DNA from: an uncultured Alphaproteobacteria bacterium
GTDB taxonomy: Bacteria > Pseudomonadota > Alphaproteobacteria > RF32 > CAG-239
Assembly (NCBI GenBank): GCA_934277435.1
Contig: CAKQUE010000002.1
Location: 66,866-130,865 of the forward strand
Length of the DNA: 64,000 nucleotides
Direction: 5' to 3'
Part shown: positions 24,873 to 34,150 of the stretch, piece by piece
Layout of the letters: every line of letters begins with the position of its first letter
Position numbering within the stretch: position 1 is the stretch's first letter
The notes under the pieces: generated by a model
What the model was told of the DNA's origin: nothing
The model's database searches: none
Seen by the model: only the letters and a program-made list of their open reading frames with translations
Position numbers and translations under genes: made by a program

Positions 24873-26390
24873 CTAGTAGCTTCGTGCATAAATCACATCT
24901 AAAGTCGCATCTTTACCGGTTAACAAGCATTTTCCGGTGGTACCGCTCTGGTCAAACGGAATGCAGCGAATGGTGATTTTCATAGCTTTCAGCAATTCTT
25001 CGGTTGCCGGGTCTGCGCACCATTTACCGCGCACAAACGCAACTTTGCCATGTTTACCATCTTCAATCCATTCATTGCCGTTGGCAAAATATGCGGCAAA
25101 TTCTTCCGGAGTTTTAATATCTGTGCGAATATTTTGTTCCAAACGCTCTTTTGCGCGCTTAAACATTTCATGTTGCAAAAATTCCAAACGCTCGCTGACA
25201 GTAGCAACAAATTCTTCAGTCTTCAGAATTTTTTTACCTTCCGGCTGACCAAAGAAAATACGCTCTTTAACCATCAAACCGCCGTTTTCTATATCGCGGG
25301 CGCCAATTTCGCAAACCATAGGCGCGCCTTTGCGAACCCACTCCCAAACTTTATCCACGCTGGATTTGTCGCGAGAATCAATTTTAGTGCGCAGTCTTTC
25401 GCCAAACGCGGTTTTATTTTTCAGCTGAGCTTGAATATTTTCAATATACGCCATAATTTTTGCGGCATCATCATTCTTTTTAATCAACGGAATAAAGATT
25501 ATCTGATACGGCGCAATTCTTGGCGGAACAACCATTCCCTCGTCATCAGCGTGCGACATAATCACACCGCCGATTAAGCGAGTGGAAACACCCCAAGAAG
25601 TGGTATAAGCATACTCTTGCTCATTGTTTTGATTAACAAACTTAATATCCGCCGATTTAGCAAAATTTTGTCCCAAAAAGTGAGAAGTTCCGGCTTGCAA
25701 AGCTTTACCGTCCTGCATCATCGCTTCAATACAATATGTATCTACCGCCCCAGGGAATTTTTCGTGTTCCGGCTTGCGTCCGGCAATCACCGGCATAGCC
25801 AAAACATCTTCGGAAACTTCTTTATAAACATTCAACATTTTAGTTGTCTCGGCTTCAGCTTCTTTAGCCGTGGCGTGTACGGTATGTCCCTCTTGCCACA
25901 AAAATTCACGAGTGCGCAAAAACAGGCGCGGACGCATTTCCCAACGCACAACGTTTGCCCATTGGTTTAGCAAAATCGGCAAATCACGATAAGATTTCAC
26001 CCATTTAGAAAACGAGTCGGCAATAATAGTTTCACTGGTAGGACGCACAATCAGCGGCTCATCTAATTCAGAAGCAGGTTTCAGCTTGCCGTCTTCATTA
26101 ACCAAACGAGAGTGCGTAACCACAGCCATTTCTTTGGCAAATCCTTCAACGTGGTCGGCTTCTTTTTGAAAGAAAGAAAGCGGAATAAACAACGGAAAAT
26201 AGTAGTTTTCGTGGCCGGTTTCCTTAAAACGATAGTCCATTTCGTGCTGGATACGTTCCCAAATTCCGTAGCCCCAGGATTTTATAACCATACACCCCGG
26301 AGAAACGGAGTTTTCTGCCATATCTGCTTCGGCTACAACACTTTGATACCATTCCGGATAATTTTGTTTACGACTATTTTTCAAAGCCAT
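24873..26390 (-). CDS. proS: Proline-tRNA ligase, short archaeal/eukaryotic type (ProS type 3)
   Basis: 505 aa class II synthetase. It lacks the editing insertion of the long bacterial form and has the type 3 features: the start NYPEWYQSVVAEADMAE, motif 2 region VRWEMRPRLFLRTREFLWQE, GTSHFLGQNFAK, and a C-terminal extension ending in VIYARSY. Most Alphaproteobacteria are thought to carry a different ProRS form, so this may be a transferred gene. Start ATG has AGGGAG upstream. It lies 12 bases after pheT in one unit. Confidence 0.93.
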   Translation of the reverse strand: MALKNSRKQNYPEWYQSVVAEADMAENSVSPGCMVIKSWGYGIWERIQHEMDYRFKETGHENYYFPLFIPLSFFQKEADHVEGFAKEMAVVTHSRLVNEDGKLKPASELDEPLIVRPTSETIIADSFSKWVKSYRDLPILLNQWANVVRWEMRPRLFLRTREFLWQEGHTVHATAKEAEAETTKMLNVYKEVSEDVLAMPVIAGRKPEHEKFPGAVDTYCIEAMMQDGKALQAGTSHFLGQNFAKSADIKFVNQNNEQEYAYTTSWGVSTRLIGGVIMSHADDEGMVVPPRIAPYQIIFIPLIKKNDDAAKIMAYIENIQAQLKNKTAFGERLRTKIDSRDKSSVDKVWEWVRKGAPMVCEIGARDIENGGLMVKERIFFGQPEGKKILKTEEFVATVSERLEFLQHEMFKRAKERLEQNIRTDIKTPEEFAAYFANGNEWIEDGKHGKVAFVRGKWCADPATEELLKAMKITIRCIPFDQSGTTGKCLLTGKDATLDVIYARSY

Positions 26391-26401
26391 TTATTTTCTC
26401 C

Positions 26402-28786
26402 CTATCTCAATTCACCGCCGGTCTTTTTACCGACTTCAGCTATAACTTTATTCATCAAATTTTCAATATCTTTATCGGTAAAGGTTTGTTCCACCGGCTG
26501 GAATGTCAAAGCAATCGCCACGGATTTTTTACCTTCCGGCATATTTTCGCCCTCATAGACGTCAAACACGCGCACATCGGTAATGTGATTTCGGTCGGCG
26601 TTTTTAGCGGCGGCAATAATCGCAGCGGCGCTAACCGACTTGTCTACCACAAAGGCCAAATCCTTGTCCACAGGCTGGAATTGCGATAATTCCAGTTTTT
26701 TGCGTGCTTTACCTTGTGTGTTGCGCGGCAACGGAATATTATCCAAAATCACCTCAAAAGCAACAACACGGGTTTTAATGTCAAAGGCTTTTAATACTGC
26801 CGGATGAATTTCGCCAAAGTAGGCCAACACATTTTTACCCAAACGCAAAGTTCCTGAGCGCCCCGGATGATAATATGACGGCGCGTCCAAAGTAATCTGC
26901 GGATTTTCAAACGGACCTTTAGCCGCGGCAATCACAGCCAAAGCATCGGCTTTAGCGTCAAAAACATCATAATCGCGGTTGCTGTGCGTCCAATCTTTTT
27001 TAGACGTTTGACCGCAGCGAACGCCGCTTGCCGCCATATTTTGCTCTTGCGGATTGCGGCCGTAAAATTCCGGTCCCACTTCAAACAAAGAAACATTGGC
27101 ATAACCGCGGGCTATATTATTTTTAACGGCAGTCAGCAAATTCGGCAAAATTGACGGACGCATTTCATTCAGCTCTTTGGCAATTGGATTAGCCAAGATA
27201 ATTGCTTCATGTCCTTTGCGGAAATATTGCGCCAAATCGCTGTCGGCAAAACTCCAAGTCACGGTTTCATACATACCGCGCGAAGCCAGCTCATGTTTTA
27301 CAATCACGGCATTGTGCTGTGCCGGCGACAAAATTTCTTTCGGGAATTTATCATGAGGCAAAGACACAGCCGGAATTTCATCTAGTCCAATCATACGCAC
27401 AACTTCTTCAACCAAATCATGCTCGCCCTCAATATCGCCGCGCCAACTTGGTGAAATCGCCTTAATTTTACCGTTTTCCAAAGAAGTTTCAAAACCGAGT
27501 TTGTTCAAAATTTCCATGGATTTTTCGGCGCTTACCGGCAAACCGATTAAAGTTTCCAAGCGTTCCGGACGCAAATAAGCCACTTGCGGCTTGCATTCTT
27601 CCGAACCAACCACGGTCAATTCCGACGCCTCGCCGCCGCAAATGCTTAAAATCATTGCCGTAGCGTAGTCCGAACCGCTGATATTTGATTTAGGGTCAAC
27701 CCAGCGTTCATAACGATAGCGGGAATCCGAATCTATTTGCAGATGACGACCGGTACAGGCAATGCATTCCGGCTTAAACAAAGCGCATTCCAGCAAAACA
27801 TTGGTCGTATCCGTCGAGCAGCCTTTAGCCAAACCACCCATAATACCGCCCAGACATTGCACACCTTCCGCATCGCAAATGCCCAAGGCCTTATCATTCA
27901 AAACATATTCTTTTTCATTTAGCGCGGTAAATTTTTCGCCGTCTTTCGCCATACGGACAACAATATTGCCGCTTAGCTTATCCGCGTCAAAAACGTGCAA
28001 CGGACGAGCCAAATCGTAGTTTATGTAATTGGTAATATCAACAAGCGGAGAAATAGAATGCAGCCCGATTGCCTCCAAACGGTCTTTCATCCACTTCGGC
28101 GTTTCGGCTTTATTATTTACGTTGCGAATATAGCGCGCGGTGTAAGTCGGACATTCCGCCGGACATTCCACCGTAACTTTTAGCGGATTAGCAAATTTAG
28201 CCGGAGTTTTAACAATATTCAGCGGTTTTAATTTACCCAATCCGGCCGCCGCCAAATCGCGAGCAATACCGCGCACACCCAAACATTCGGCGCGGTTAGG
28301 AGTAATAGAAACTTCTATCACCGGATCAATAGCCAAAACTTCTGCCGCCGGTTTGCCAAGCTGCGTATCCGCCGGCAATTCAATAATGGCATTGTGGTCA
28401 GAACCAATCCCCAATTCATCAAAAGCACACATCATACCGCAGCTTTCAACACCACGGATTTTTGTTGGTTTCAAACGTTCGTTAAACAAAGGAATCAGTG
28501 TTCCGGACGGAGCGAAAATGCCGATTAAACCGGTAAAAACATTCGGCGCGCCGCAAACAACTTGATATTTATGGGTTCCGTCGTTCACGCACAAAACGTG
28601 CAAATGGTCAGAATCCGGATGATTTTCCACGCTATCCAAACGAGCAGTTATAAAACCGTCTAAATTAGCGGCCGGATTATAAACCTCTTCAACTTCCAAA
28701 CCAATTCGAGTTAATGTTTCACTGATTTCATCAAGTGTGGCTGTTGTGTCTAAATGTTCTTTGAGCCAAGATAAAGTAAATTTCAT
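26402..28786 (-). CDS. pheT: Phenylalanine-tRNA ligase beta subunit
   Basis: 794 aa, normal length. N-terminal tRNA-binding (EMAP-like) domain (FITARLDSVENHPDSDHLHV, then VVCGAPNV), B3/B4 editing region (NRAECLGVRGIARDLAAAGL), B5 domain, a core that resembles a class II fold, and the C-terminal ferredoxin-like anticodon-binding domain (LELSQFQPVDKDLAFVVD). It pairs with PheS as an alpha2-beta2 tetramer. ATG overlaps the pheS stop by 4 bases, with CGGAGG upstream. Confidence 0.97.
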   Translation of the reverse strand: MKFTLSWLKEHLDTTATLDEISETLTRIGLEVEEVYNPAANLDGFITARLDSVENHPDSDHLHVLCVNDGTHKYQVVCGAPNVFTGLIGIFAPSGTLIPLFNERLKPTKIRGVESCGMMCAFDELGIGSDHNAIIELPADTQLGKPAAEVLAIDPVIEVSITPNRAECLGVRGIARDLAAAGLGKLKPLNIVKTPAKFANPLKVTVECPAECPTYTARYIRNVNNKAETPKWMKDRLEAIGLHSISPLVDITNYINYDLARPLHVFDADKLSGNIVVRMAKDGEKFTALNEKEYVLNDKALGICDAEGVQCLGGIMGGLAKGCSTDTTNVLLECALFKPECIACTGRHLQIDSDSRYRYERWVDPKSNISGSDYATAMILSICGGEASELTVVGSEECKPQVAYLRPERLETLIGLPVSAEKSMEILNKLGFETSLENGKIKAISPSWRGDIEGEHDLVEEVVRMIGLDEIPAVSLPHDKFPKEILSPAQHNAVIVKHELASRGMYETVTWSFADSDLAQYFRKGHEAIILANPIAKELNEMRPSILPNLLTAVKNNIARGYANVSLFEVGPEFYGRNPQEQNMAASGVRCGQTSKKDWTHSNRDYDVFDAKADALAVIAAAKGPFENPQITLDAPSYYHPGRSGTLRLGKNVLAYFGEIHPAVLKAFDIKTRVVAFEVILDNIPLPRNTQGKARKKLELSQFQPVDKDLAFVVDKSVSAAAIIAAAKNADRNHITDVRVFDVYEGENMPEGKKSVAIALTFQPVEQTFTDKDIENLMNKVIAEVGKKTGGELR

Positions 28787-29892
28787 CGTGCAAGTCCTCC
28801 GTTATTGCTTAAACCGCCGGTCATAGAAGAAAAATCAAGCGGTGTAAAACCATAGTGTTTGAGCCAACGAACATCAGATTCAAAGAATGTGCGCAAATCA
28901 GGAATACCATATTTCAGCATAGCCAGACGGTCAATTCCCAAGCCAAAAGCAAAACCCTGATATTCGTTAGGGTCAATTCCGCCGGCTTTCAAAACATTCG
29001 GGTGTACCATACCGCAGCCCAAAACTTCAAGCCAATCCGTCCCCGCGCCAATTTTCAGCTCGTTTTTAGTTTTCAGACAGCCGATGTCCATTTCTGCCGA
29101 AGGTTCGGTAAACGGAAAATATGACGGACGATAGCGCACCGGCAAATCGTCCAGTTCAAAAAAGGCTTTCATAAAGTCATACAAGCAGCCCTTAAGATGC
29201 GCCATGGTAATGTTTTTATCAATAACCAAACCTTCAACCTGATGGAACATCGGAGTGTGAGTGGCGTCGTAGTCCGAGCGATAGGTGCGCCCCGGAGCAA
29301 TAATGCGGATTGGCGGCTGCTGTTTTTCCATAGTGCGGATTTGCATTCCCGATGTGTGAGTACGGATAACGTATGCGGTGTCCATATCAAACGGTTCCTC
29401 AGGGTTGCTGCTGAGGTAGAATGTATCCTGCATTTGGCGTGCCGGATGGTTTGCCGGCATATTCAAAGCGTTAAAGTTATGGAATTGGTCTTCAATATCC
29501 GGTCCATTTGCCACTTCAAACCCCATTTCACCAAAAATAGCGACAACTTCTTCATAAATTTTTGATACAGGGTGAATGCGTCCTTGAGTTTCGGGACGAA
29601 CCGGCAAAGTAACATCAATGGTTTCGCTTGCCAATTTTTCATTCAAGGCTTTTTCTTCCAACACTGATTTTTGTTCTGTAATAGCGGCGTCAATTTCGTT
29701 TTTGATAACGTTCAAAGCCTTGCCGGCGGCAATTTTTTCTTCCAGCGGCAGTGCGCCCAAGCCTTTCATTTGTTCGGTCAGCTTACCTTTTTTACCCAAA
29801 ACGGCCACGCGGATTTCATCTAATTCTTTCAAATTTGCGGCCGCCCTGATTTTTGTCAGGGTATCGTTTTTTAATTCTTCTAAATTTTCCAT
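28783..29892 (-). CDS. pheS: Phenylalanine-tRNA ligase alpha subunit
   Basis: 369 aa from ATG 29892, where AAGG lies 9 bases upstream. The longer frame to 29955 runs through the terminator hairpin and is not credible. N-terminal coiled coil, then class II core with TFYLSSNPEEPFDMDTAYVI, RTHTSGMQIRTM, GRTYRSDYDATHTPMFHQVEG, and GFAFGLGIDRLAMLKYGI. It is the catalytic subunit. Its leader contains the rplT terminator, so expression may be coupled to the ribosomal protein genes or attenuated. Confidence 0.97.
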   Translation of the reverse strand: MENLEELKNDTLTKIRAAANLKELDEIRVAVLGKKGKLTEQMKGLGALPLEEKIAAGKALNVIKNEIDAAITEQKSVLEEKALNEKLASETIDVTLPVRPETQGRIHPVSKIYEEVVAIFGEMGFEVANGPDIEDQFHNFNALNMPANHPARQMQDTFYLSSNPEEPFDMDTAYVIRTHTSGMQIRTMEKQQPPIRIIAPGRTYRSDYDATHTPMFHQVEGLVIDKNITMAHLKGCLYDFMKAFFELDDLPVRYRPSYFPFTEPSAEMDIGCLKTKNELKIGAGTDWLEVLGCGMVHPNVLKAGGIDPNEYQGFAFGLGIDRLAMLKYGIPDLRTFFESDVRWLKHYGFTPLDFSSMTGGLSNNGGLAR

Positions 29893-29919
29893 TATTTGCA
29901 ACCTTAGTTTTTTAAACAT

Positions 29920-29964
29920 AAAAAAGAGTCCGCCTCGGGACTGCCCTTTAGCCAACTCTTTTTT
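29920..29964 (-). terminator. Terminator/attenuator between rplT and pheS
   Basis: Minus strand: AAAAAAGAGT (29964-29955) pairs with ACTCTTTTTT (29929-29920), a 10-bp stem. A second hairpin AGTCC-CGAGGC-GGACT (29942-29927) shares three bases with its 3' arm, so the two compete. Both end in the same T-run. Confidence 0.65.
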
Positions 29965-29987
29965 ATTCTTTTTACTTTGTATCTATT

Positions 29988-30347
29988 TTATTTCTTAAGA
30001 GCCGCTTTGGCAGTTTCTACCAACTTAGCAAATGCTTGGGGCTCCTTCAAAGCGATATCAGCAAGAACTTTACGGTCAAGTTCAACACCGGCTTTAATCA
30101 GCCCGCTGATAAATCGAGAATAAGTCATATCATGGATACGTGTAGCAGCGTTGATACGTTGAATCCACAAAGAGCGGAAACTTCTTTTCTTTGCTTTTCT
30201 GTCACGATAAGCATATTGCAAACCTTTTTCAACTTTTTCAACAGCAACTCTGAATACATTTTTATTACGACCTCTATAGCCTTTAGCCATATCCAAAATT
30301 TTTTTATGGCGAGCGTGAGCCGTTAAACCTCTTTTAACACGAGACAT
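29988..30347 (-). CDS. rplT: 50S ribosomal protein L20
   Basis: 119 aa. The usual sequence with VKRGLTAHARHKKILDMAKG at the start, AYRDRKAKKRSFRSLWIQRI, and NRKVLADIALKEP-type C terminus. It binds 23S rRNA early in large-subunit assembly. GGGGAGG precedes the ATG. It lies 13 bases after rpmI. infC, the common first gene of this operon, is not upstream. Confidence 0.98.
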   Translation of the reverse strand: MSRVKRGLTAHARHKKILDMAKGYRGRNKNVFRVAVEKVEKGLQYAYRDRKAKKRSFRSLWIQRINAATRIHDMTYSRFISGLIKAGVELDRKVLADIALKEPQAFAKLVETAKAALKK

Positions 30348-30360
30348 ATCCTATCCTCCC

Positions 30361-30555
30361 CTAAATAAACGGTAAAAACTTTTTAACAAACTTGTTGGCT
30401 GCTGCAATAATCATAGAGCCGCGAGCTTGTCTTTTTTGCTTTTTCGGTTTGTTGAAGAGAAGGTGTCTCTTGAACGAATGGTTTCTTTTCAATTTGCCGG
30501 TGCCGGTAACGCTGAAACGTTTAGCAGCGGCTCTTTTAGTTTTTAATTTAGGCAT
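30361..30555 (-). CDS. rpmI: 50S ribosomal protein L35
   Basis: 64 aa, MPKLKTKRAAAKRFSVTGTG and onward, a small basic protein with the usual C-terminal KKFLPF. The start is ATG 30555 with GAAAGGG upstream. The frame continues upstream to 30630 without a ribosome binding site, and that part is leader. It is the first gene of the rpmI-rplT-pheS-pheT-proS run. Confidence 0.97.
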   Translation of the reverse strand: MPKLKTKRAAAKRFSVTGTGKLKRNHSFKRHLLFNKPKKQKRQARGSMIIAAANKFVKKFLPFI

Positions 30556-30635
30556 TTTATTCCCTTTCAATAAACTGGAATTAAACAACAAGCTGTCAGG
30601 CATGCCAATTCGCCCGAACAACTCAGACAAAGAGC

Positions 30636-30664
30636 TTTATACCGCAAATAAATTTTAAATTCAA
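30636..30664 (-). promoter_or_regulatory. Promoter of rpmI-rplT
   Basis: Minus strand TTGAAT (30664-30659), 17-bp spacer, TATAAA (30641-30636). The leader of about 70 bases contains GCATGCCTGACAGCTTGTTG with partial self-complementarity, a possible site for ribosomal-protein autoregulation. Confidence 0.75.
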
Positions 30665-30696
30665 GTATTTTTTTAATTTAATCATACAGAACAACA

Positions 30697-30725
30697 TTGA
30701 CAAAAATTTTCAAATATTTTATATC
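30697..30725 (+). promoter_or_regulatory. Promoter of the gene at 30798
   Basis: TTGACA (30697-30702), 17 bp, TATATC (30720-30725). It is divergent from and close to the rpmI promoter. Confidence 0.7.
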
Positions 30726-30797
30726 AAGTCTATCAATTAATTATTATACATAGAGTATCCGGTCAAACAAAGACTCTTTAAACATTCCGGTTTTATT

Positions 30798-31505
30798 ATG
30801 ATGAGATTATTTTTAGTTATCTTGATGGCTTTTGTGTTTAATTCTAACGTTTCGGCTCAAATCAGGTTCTATAGAATGTCAAACATAAATATAACTCAAG
30901 AAAAATATTTGTTCGGTGATGATGAAATACGTCTGACCGCAAGTGGCAAAAGATATGATAGCTACACAATCGTTGCAAACTACACCCTTTATAGGGCTTT
31001 AAAAGATGTAACTATAACAGATTATCGCTCTTACGAGCAAACTTACATTGGCAAAAATGCAAAATTCCCTCTGCAAGAATACACAAAAGGGCAGTTATTG
31101 TATTCAGACGGTAAAGTTTGCGAAATTGTCAACAAGCGCGAACGCACACTTTTAAAGATAAAAGATGTTAAGTTATGTGCTGTTTATGAAGATTATTCTA
31201 TTAGTCAGGGACTTAACTGGACCAACACTCAATTTGAGAGTAATATAGCCCCTAACTGGTGTCAACTGTCTGAGTGGGAAACCGCGTATAGTCGCTTCAA
31301 ACATAATATTGGAAAATATGAAAAGAATATTGTCTTTGGAAGCTATGGCACAAAAGCAACTATTTCCGTTTTGGAAGTAACTTTTACCAATGGACACAAA
31401 GTCAGATTACATATTTACAATGACCCTAAATGGGCTAATGCCAAATCTGGTATGTTGGTTGAGCGATTCAAAGTTCGTCAGATAACAGTCTATAAACTTA
31501 AATAG
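30798..31505 (+). CDS. Exported protein of unknown function (235 aa)
   Basis: Signal peptide (MMRLFLVILMAFVFNSNVSA, then QIRF), so it is periplasmic or secreted. The mature part is beta-rich with many Tyr and charged residues (ALKDVTITDYRSYEQTYIGK, ISVLEVTFTNGHKVRLHIYN). No family is recognised. It has its own promoter and terminator, no ribosome binding site, and TTATT before the ATG, so it belongs to the SD-less class. The style of signal peptide and fold resembles Bacteroidota exported proteins. Transfer is an inference. Confidence 0.72.
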   Translation: MMRLFLVILMAFVFNSNVSAQIRFYRMSNINITQEKYLFGDDEIRLTASGKRYDSYTIVANYTLYRALKDVTITDYRSYEQTYIGKNAKFPLQEYTKGQLLYSDGKVCEIVNKRERTLLKIKDVKLCAVYEDYSISQGLNWTNTQFESNIAPNWCQLSEWETAYSRFKHNIGKYEKNIVFGSYGTKATISVLEVTFTNGHKVRLHIYNDPKWANAKSGMLVERFKVRQITVYKLK

Positions 31506-31509
31506 ACAC

Positions 31510-31544
31510 CTAAAAAGCCTCACTGCAATAGTGAGGCTTTTTGC
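31510..31544 (+). terminator. Rho-independent terminator
   Basis: AAAAAGCCTCAC (31512-31523) / GTGAGGCTTTTT (31531-31542). Confidence 0.92.
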
Positions 31545-31697
31545 TTTATCTCTCCTGCCATTTACACTTTTTTACTACTAAAAAATGTCATATCCAGCAC
31601 TTTTTCTATTGAAAAAATGTAATTTTATATTTCATGTACTCTTGACACAAAAAATTTATTTCCGTAAAAATCATTAGTATAAAAAAAGGGAAAAGCA

Positions 31698-32564
31698 ATG
31701 CACACACAATCTGTTACTTTAGAATATCTGCCGCAATATGAAGCTTACGGCATCAGCGATGAAAAAATAAACGTATTTGAAAAACAAAACATAATTCCTT
31801 TAATTTCTTTAGCTCCTCAGGATATTGAGCAGCTTGCCGCAGTAGAAAAAAATGACAAGCCGACTGTTGCTTTTTTACTGGGACGCGATGAAAATTACTA
31901 TACTATTGACTATAACTACGCCCGCGCTATTTTACAATCCGGCGTAAACATCCGTTTTTTGACCTATTCCGCCTGCACCGAGCAGATGAACGGAATTCAC
32001 GGCTTGATTTTGCCGGGCGGCAGATTTCCATCCCCTGAGCAATTTTATTGCGATGCCGCACTAAATGCCTCGACAAAATACGAACCGCGAGCCGCCGCAT
32101 ATTTGAATTGTATTGCCGAGGCCTTGAAAGAACACCTGCCAATGCTGGGCATTTGTGCAGGTGCGCAAATGATTGGCGGCGTGCTGGGTATGAAAATGTA
32201 CCGCAACACCAAACAATATACAAATACAGATATTGAACATAAAACCAAGATTTTAGACGCGCACAAAGTTTTAATTAAAAATCCATCACCGCTGTATGAC
32301 ATTTTGCAGACAGAAGAAATTGAAACAAATTCTCGCCATACGGAATCTATGCTGCCTTATGCTTCTGACAGCAAACTGACGATTTATGCCAGAACCGAAG
32401 ACAATATTCCGGAATCTTGGGGAAACGACGAAAAGAATATTTTATGCATTCAATGGCACCCAGAAGACTTTGCTGCCAACGGAGATATATCCATGCAGCG
32501 CATTTATAATTGGATGGCGCAAAAAGCACTAAATTATAAAATAAAATTTAGTAAAATTTCCTAA
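31698..32564 (+). CDS. Class I glutamine amidotransferase-like hydrolase (peptidase C26 family)
   Basis: 288 aa. Nucleophile Cys in MLGICAGAQMIGG, and the His-Glu pair in QWHPEDF, as in gamma-glutamyl-GABA hydrolase (PuuD) and related C26 peptidases. GLILPGGRFPSPEQF is the conserved oxyanion region. No signal peptide. A role in cleaving gamma-glutamyl compounds, perhaps in polyamine breakdown, is plausible since the genome makes agmatine, but no puu genes lie nearby. AAAGGG precedes the ATG; a TTGACA box lies at 31642. Confidence 0.85.
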   Translation: MHTQSVTLEYLPQYEAYGISDEKINVFEKQNIIPLISLAPQDIEQLAAVEKNDKPTVAFLLGRDENYYTIDYNYARAILQSGVNIRFLTYSACTEQMNGIHGLILPGGRFPSPEQFYCDAALNASTKYEPRAAAYLNCIAEALKEHLPMLGICAGAQMIGGVLGMKMYRNTKQYTNTDIEHKTKILDAHKVLIKNPSPLYDILQTEEIETNSRHTESMLPYASDSKLTIYARTEDNIPESWGNDEKNILCIQWHPEDFAANGDISMQRIYNWMAQKALNYKIKFSKIS

Positions 32565-32852
32565 ATTTATATAATATTTTTGTTAATTTTATGCGAAAAA
32601 AGTTGTATATATTTGGCTTATACCCTAGAGTTTTTAGTAAATAAAGCTTTGCATCTTATACTAAAAATCTTCGCTGTCTAATAGTAAGGCTTTTTTAGTT
32701 TATTGCTATGCTAATTTATTTTTCATTAAGCTCTTCAATAATAGCAAAAACGCTGTAAAACTGCGTATGGTAGTCACATTCATTTTGTATGATAAGTTGC
32801 TTCAACTTTATTTGCAAGCCGGATTTTACGTCACCCAAACAAAATACAAAAA
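32565..32852. other. Intergenic stretch without a convincing gene
   Basis: AT-rich. It contains an inverted repeat TTTTTAGTA / TACTAAAAA near 32632-32669. A minus-strand frame ends at 32716 (LKQLIIQNECDYHTQFYSVF and nearby residues read like protein). Its upper part runs through the ferritin-gene terminator, and the part below the terminator has only a TTG start without a ribosome binding site. It may be a remnant of a gene. Confidence 0.4.
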
Positions 32853-32873
32853 AAGACTGAAAATCCAGTCTTC
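32852..32873 (-). terminator. Terminator of the ferritin-like gene
   Basis: AAGACTG...CAGTCTT stem; on the minus strand TTTTTTTGTATTTTG follows. Confidence 0.85.
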
Positions 32874-32899
32874 TTTTATTTTTAAAATCTACTATTTCT

Positions 32900-33379
32900 T
32901 TAACCAATATCTGCTAAAAAATCCTCCATTTCTTGCTCATGTTCAAGTTCTTCTTTAAGAATTTTACGCGAAATACGAAAAGTTTCATAATCTTTTCCTT
33001 CGGTCATATCGCACAATCGCTGATAACGATCAATAGCGCAACGTTCAGCCGCCAAATTATCCTTTACCAAAGATGGTACATCGGCGGCTTTAGGCGGCAT
33101 ATAACGGCAATGCGCCAAGCGCCCCCACTCTTCCGGACTGATAGCCGGTGTTCCGCCCAGCTGTAAAATACGGTTAGCCAGCCAATCGGCGTGTTTAAGT
33201 TCTTCTCCGGCGTGTTCTTCAAACTCTTTTACCACACTCGGACGCTCTGGACCATAGGCTAATTTTGCCCCTAGCCAATACTGATAATACGCCAGCCATT
33301 CTTCCGAATACGCCTCGTTCAAAACTTTTAACAATTCATCTAAATCCATTTTGACAATTTTTTTAGCCATTTCACCCAT
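32900..33379 (-). CDS. Ferritin-like/bacterioferritin-like iron protein
   Basis: 159 aa four-helix bundle. Iron-ligand motifs: EEWLAYYQYW in helix A, FEEHAGEELKHADWL in helix B (ExxH), NLAAERCAIDRYQRL in helix C, and LKEELEHEQEMEDF in helix D. The spacing fits the ferritin/bacterioferritin/Dps superfamily. It likely stores iron or removes peroxide, useful in an organism with oxygen-sensitive FeS enzymes. TTAAGGAG precedes the ATG. It is a single gene. Whether it forms a 12- or 24-subunit shell cannot be told. Confidence 0.85.
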   Translation of the reverse strand: MGEMAKKIVKMDLDELLKVLNEAYSEEWLAYYQYWLGAKLAYGPERPSVVKEFEEHAGEELKHADWLANRILQLGGTPAISPEEWGRLAHCRYMPPKAADVPSLVKDNLAAERCAIDRYQRLCDMTEGKDYETFRISRKILKEELEHEQEMEDFLADIG

Positions 33380-33499
33380 TTGTTATCTCCTTAAAATTAA
33401 ACCAAACTATAGATAATCATTAAACAAACGGAATCAACGTTTACGACTATTTAATATTTTGAGTTTAAACTTAAAGGCATAAATTAAAGGGAGAAAAGC

Positions 33500-34150
33500 A
33501 TGGTTTTGGTTGCACCAAGTCTTTTAGCGGCAAATTTTACAAATTTAGAAAAAGATGTGCATAAGGTTGAAAACGCCGGCGCCGATTGGCTGCACTTGGA
33601 TATTATGGATGGGCATTTTGTGCCGAATTTGAGCTTTGGCGCCGATGTAATTAAACAGTTGCGACCTCTGAGTAAAATGTTTTTTGACGCACATTTGATG
33701 GTGGAAGAACCACTGGGCTTTCTACCGCAATTTTTAAACAGCGGCGCCGATTTGATTACAGTGCATTATGAAGCTTGCGCTGATTTACACACCGTTTTGG
33801 CGCAAATAAAATCAGCCGGTCTAAAAGCCGGTGTTTCCCTAAAACCAAAAACTTCGGCACAAGTTTTGACACCGTTTTTAGATGATATCGATAACATATT
33901 GATTATGACGGTTGAACCAGGGTTTGGCGGACAAAAGTTTATGTCTGCCATGCTGCCGAAAATTGCTGAAACCAAAAATTTGATTGCCGGCAGAAAAATT
34001 AGCCTTGAAGTTGACGGCGGAATCAATCCCGATACAGCAAAGTTTTGCGTTGAACATGGAGCAAATGTACTGGTTGCCGGCAGTGCGATTTTCAAAAGCA
34101 ACGCACCGGACAAAGTTATTCAAAAACTACATCAACTGGGAGAGAATTAA
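33500..34150 (+). CDS. rpe: Ribulose-phosphate 3-epimerase
   Basis: 216 aa TIM barrel. Motifs: APSLLAANFTNLEKDV, LHLDIMDGHFVPNLSFG, FDAHLMVEEP, TVEPGFGGQKF and LEVDGGINPDTA. It interconverts ribulose-5-phosphate and xylulose-5-phosphate in the pentose phosphate pathway. GGGAG precedes the start. Its TAA overlaps the ATG of phoB, an unusual coupling of a sugar-phosphate enzyme with a response regulator. Confidence 0.97.
   Translation: MVLVAPSLLAANFTNLEKDVHKVENAGADWLHLDIMDGHFVPNLSFGADVIKQLRPLSKMFFDAHLMVEEPLGFLPQFLNSGADLITVHYEACADLHTVLAQIKSAGLKAGVSLKPKTSAQVLTPFLDDIDNILIMTVEPGFGGQKFMSAMLPKIAETKNLIAGRKISLEVDGGINPDTAKFCVEHGANVLVAGSAIFKSNAPDKVIQKLHQLGEN

Noticed and set aside
32716..32907. 63-aa minus-strand frame below the ferritin gene
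   Set aside because: Its upper part overlaps the ferritin stop and runs through that gene's terminator; the remainder has no ribosome binding site. Possible remnant only.
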